A model generated the notes under the pieces. It was not told the DNA's origin, did no database searches, and was given only the letters and a program-made list of their open reading frames with translations. Made by a program: the position numbers and the translations under genes. This document shows, piece by piece, positions 7,301 through 8,580 of a stretch of DNA of 8,580 nt; within the stretch, counting starts at the first letter, position 1, and every line of letters begins with the position of its first letter. Source of the stretch: Planctomycetaceae bacterium (GTDB lineage: Bacteria; Planctomycetota; Planctomycetia; Planctomycetales; Planctomycetaceae); the NCBI GenBank assembly GCA_020426085.1, contig JAGQQP010000155.1:1-8580 (forward strand), given 5' to 3'.

Positions 7301-8159
7301 TGCCCCCCGCTTCGACCCGCAGGGACGGTGGCTGGCTGTGGCTGCACACGGAACAGAAGAAGTTCCTGACGAAAAGAAACCACTTCGAAGAGGGTTTGCA
7401 AATCCACGTGTTGCAGAGAACGCGCCGGTAAAGAAAACGTATGACTTGATGATCTGGACGCTGCCTGACTGGAAAGCACAGACGATCCGGCTCTCTGAGC
7501 AACCGTATATTTCTTACGATCCCGGATTTATCGACGCCAGTTCCGATGGGCGTCTACTGGCATACTGCCGTTCCAGAGAACTGTTCCTGCTCGACACTGG
7601 CAATTACCAAGTGATCCGCTCGTTGAAAACCAGCAGCCCGATTCGCTGTCTCGACTTCTCCCCCTCCAGCCAGAGCCTGGCTTTGAAATGTGCGAATGGA
7701 CAAATCCAGCTGATCAATGCATCTACCGGTGCCATTGAACGGCACTTCGGCAGACAGGGGGGCCCGGAGCCAGACAGGTTGATTCCTGTCAAATCAACAC
7801 TGGATCTCGAGTTCAGCCCGGATGGCAGCCTGCTGGCATCCGGCGATAGAGAGGGAACAATCACATTATGGAATGTGGAAACGGGAGCAGTCCAGTCACG
7901 GCTGACGGGACATACAGGTAATATTGATGCGTTAACCTTTCACCCGGGAGGGCGACGACTGGTTTCTTCCAGCAGCGATCATACCATTCGTATCTGGGAT
8001 GTCATAAACGGCGAAGAAATCGGGTTGCTTTCAGATCTCGACCGGAATTATTACCTGAGTGGCGGCCTGACGTTTTCAAAAAATGGACGAGAACTGTATG
8101 CAGCTGAGAATGGGTTATTCCTGCGGTTTGACGCCGGACCGGAGCTTCTGACACGCTGA
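4359..8159 (+). CDS. Transmembrane Ser/Thr protein kinase with extracytoplasmic WD40 propellers
   Basis: A 1266-residue Hanks-type kinase. Residues 10-90 are an acidic helical leader (RFEAEWAASHRPLIEDWI, then EEYRNRFPDQ) typical of planctomycete kinases. The kinase domain covers 132-393: glycine loop GQGGFGSV (140-147), Lys162 in VALKV, Glu179, HRDIKPAN (251-258, catalytic Asp253), DFG (271-273), GTPAYMSPE (292-300) and DQYSLGVVLYEILTG (314-328). All catalytic residues are intact, so it should be active. RLRRRMKRHP then leads into one membrane helix (418-439) and a Gln/Glu-rich coiled-coil stretch (445-490). After REWEWYYFQRL (524-533) the rest is WD40-like; I count 14 repeats from 546 to 1258, best seen at 1145-1216. 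The basic flank before the helix puts the kinase in the cytoplasm and the repeats outside. An in-frame TAA directly precedes the ATG, so the protein cannot start earlier. The ribosome site is weak (TAGG at 4349-4352). The trigger and targets are unknown. Confidence 0.97.
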   Translation: MPIPDKQKLAVLIEIDAVADRFEAEWAASHRPLIEDWICQFDSSLQPQLLAELIAIELEWRSNCGEAPLPEEYRNRFPDQVAIVEQAFTSRLQSNSLEMTGEYQPDVADTFVPTSGLSPAESLSSGKLFLDRFQLQRKLGQGGFGSVYEATDLQLGRSVALKVPHPGASDETHQRFLAEARAAGKLRHQHIVTVFDGGDSDGTLYIVCELIEGQDLAQTVKSAAPSLKQLVSWIHDAALGLAYAHREGVIHRDIKPANLLIAADGRILVADFGLARRHDDDSALTVDGSVFGTPAYMSPEQAMGNTAAVGPASDQYSLGVVLYEILTGRVPFPGKNIQQVLYQIQNLEAPAPRSLHAAVPADLEAICQKSMSREPGERYPDLEAFAADLQRWLNHEPVLARPVSSVERLRRRMKRHPLISALTAATIILLILSGITGALSWDRGRQIGQIQSQSESQRTAQEQKLEQSRQKVSLIQNEVIEKNNAVDQNRYRILMRQISEDLQRGRMQPDRLRSLLNDCPPQLREWEWYYFQRLLHPQSQTLFSSQTPLRDAAFSPDETQLAVIDSQGTVSILSTSQGQLTHQWQSKAIDVQQIAWNPAGTQLAIGDKLNSLKIWDVKSGKLIASLGNQDFLFGAKPANGEYISPGVSELIESHLNRSRPKATKQNPRKLTPPTPGNLPFGGFAGNAPLAGFPAALHSLEGYGWAVAFDSTGKRIAVGGDRFVQIWDLAEQRRTHLLLVTKHTYVTSLSFSPDDRRLSAGTFHGELVVFDSEEGTELLRIMMNVPHSHYTTAWNPDSESLYVPDSDGEVGVLGISDQLLRTPTERHRGKINSIRLSTDGALLATAGTDSTIRIWHANALQLAKLILMNSTEIRRLQFFADHHRLLACTPGDVQVWNIDSLTPPLRNRRIYPENEEQSPDPEIIAEVSIDETVTRVSLSPDQQFSTVVLNENRLSVRKMSTGEQVLAFPDQTMIRAGTRISGAPRFDPQGRWLAVAAHGTEEVPDEKKPLRRGFANPRVAENAPVKKTYDLMIWTLPDWKAQTIRLSEQPYISYDPGFIDASSDGRLLAYCRSRELFLLDTGNYQVIRSLKTSSPIRCLDFSPSSQSLALKCANGQIQLINASTGAIERHFGRQGGPEPDRLIPVKSTLDLEFSPDGSLLASGDREGTITLWNVETGAVQSRLTGHTGNIDALTFHPGGRRLVSSSSDHTIRIWDVINGEEIGLLSDLDRNYYLSGGLTFSKNGRELYAAENGLFLRFDAGPELLTR

Positions 8160-8215
8160 TCATTTTCTACGCCGGGCCGGGATCAGCTACCGAATTATCG
8201 AATTCAAAATTTTTT
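8155..8215 (+). terminator. Candidate terminator or RNA stem after the kinase gene
   Basis: GCTGATC (8155-8161, overlapping the stop codon) pairs perfectly with GATCAGC (8181-8187) around a GC-rich 19 nt loop. A second small hairpin, GAATT-atcg-AATTC (8192-8205), is followed by AAAA and a six-T run (8210-8215). Neither stem alone is a strong intrinsic terminator; together they make termination or attenuation before the lipoprotein gene plausible. Confidence 0.3.
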
Positions 8216-8221
8216 CTATCA

Positions 8222-8249
8222 GTTTAAAAACCACTTCTATATATTAAAC
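8222..8249. repeat. Short inverted repeat over a possible promoter of the lipoprotein gene
   Basis: GTTTAA (8222-8227) and TTAAAC (8244-8249) are a perfect 6 bp inverted pair. Between them lies TATATATT (8238-8245), which could serve as a -10 element about 45 bp before the GTG start. No convincing -35 is seen. This is a weak operator or promoter candidate. Confidence 0.25.
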
Positions 8250-8274
8250 CGAGGATCTCTGTTTCTGAAATTGG

Positions 8275-8280
8275 AGAGGA
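8275..8280 (+). promoter_or_regulatory. Ribosome binding site of the lipoprotein gene, supporting a GTG start
   Basis: AGAGGA ends 8 nt before the GTG at 8289. It is the reason for choosing this non-ATG start; the next Met codon lies inside the signal peptide and would remove its basic N-terminus. Confidence 0.7.
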
Positions 8281-8288
8281 ACTTAACA

Positions 8289-8580
8289 GTGAAATTATCG
8301 CTCGCCCTCTGTTTTGTAGCCACAATGCTTTTGTCAGGTTGTTCCTCTTCAGAGGAGCAGGAAGCCAGTAAAAAGCCGTCTGCTGATCAATGGCAGTCTA
8401 AACCGCCTCAGTTACCGGTTGAGGCACAAACCGCCGCTAATCACAACAATCTCAACACGCCGAATGAGGGAGATCCCAAGGTCGTCTTTGAAGAAGATGA
8501 TTACCCGGTAATCTTTGGCACCGATACTGCAAATATTTTCAAAAACCCGCAAGGTGAGAATGAACCTGTCATCAAACTGC
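8289..8580 (+). CDS. Putative small lipoprotein, N-terminal part, cut by window edge
   Basis: The frame stays open for 97 codons to the right edge. It starts with GTG, read as Met: MKLSLALCFVATMLLSGCSS is a short lipoprotein signal peptide, with Lys2, a hydrophobic core and the lipobox LSGC (lipidated Cys18). The mature part begins SSSEEQEASKK and is polar, acidic and rich in Gln, Asn and Pro up to about residue 65, which suggests a flexible tether. A more ordered segment then begins around VVFEEDDYPVIFGTDTANIF. Ser after the Cys would send it to the outer membrane under the E. coli rule, though that rule is untested here. It follows the kinase gene by 129 bp on the same strand, so it would share a compartment with the kinase's WD40 part. 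I do not recognise the family. The gene call rests on signal peptide, ribosome site and open frame. Confidence 0.78.
   Translation, partial: MKLSLALCFVATMLLSGCSSSEEQEASKKPSADQWQSKPPQLPVEAQTAANHNNLNTPNEGDPKVVFEEDDYPVIFGTDTANIFKNPQGENEPVIKL

Overview
The window looks like a planctomycete chromosome with moderate GC, most like the Gimesia/Rubinisphaera type. This rests on gene families, not on a search. The long Ser/Thr kinase has the N-terminal leader, kinase, single membrane helix and WD40 layout that is expanded in Planctomycetes. The sigma factor next to it belongs to the ECF type that travels with such kinases in that phylum.

Layout, left to right. (1) 1-365, minus strand: the N-terminal third of glucose-1-phosphate adenylyltransferase (glgC), running off the left edge. 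(2) 366-782: a 417 bp AT-rich divergent gap with no convincing gene. (3) 783-1445 and 1499-2944, plus strand: a class I SAM-dependent methyltransferase, then a 12-helix APC-superfamily amino acid permease 53 bp downstream, possibly co-transcribed. (4) 2971-3558, minus strand: an ECF sigma factor, convergent with the permease. (5) 3806-4225, plus strand: a small protein with a Cys-rich zinc ribbon and a C-terminal membrane anchor, divergent from the sigma gene across about 250 bp. (6) 4359-8159, plus strand: a 1266-residue membrane Ser/Thr kinase whose exported part I parse as 14 WD40-like repeats. (7) 8289 to the right edge: the start of a small lipoprotein gene with a GTG start, visible only in part.

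The right half (2971-8580) reads as one candidate signalling locus: a sigma factor, a membrane-tethered zinc ribbon, a transmembrane kinase with a large extracytoplasmic sensor, and a surface or periplasmic lipoprotein. A plausible working order is that the WD40 propellers sense something outside the cytoplasmic membrane, the kinase phosphorylates a cytoplasmic partner, and the sigma factor changes transcription. No recognisable anti-sigma factor is present, so the zinc-ribbon protein and direct kinase control are the main candidates for regulating the sigma factor. The ECF-kinase pairing is a known planctomycete theme. The zinc-ribbon and lipoprotein partners are what may be new. The left half looks like ordinary metabolism and transport.
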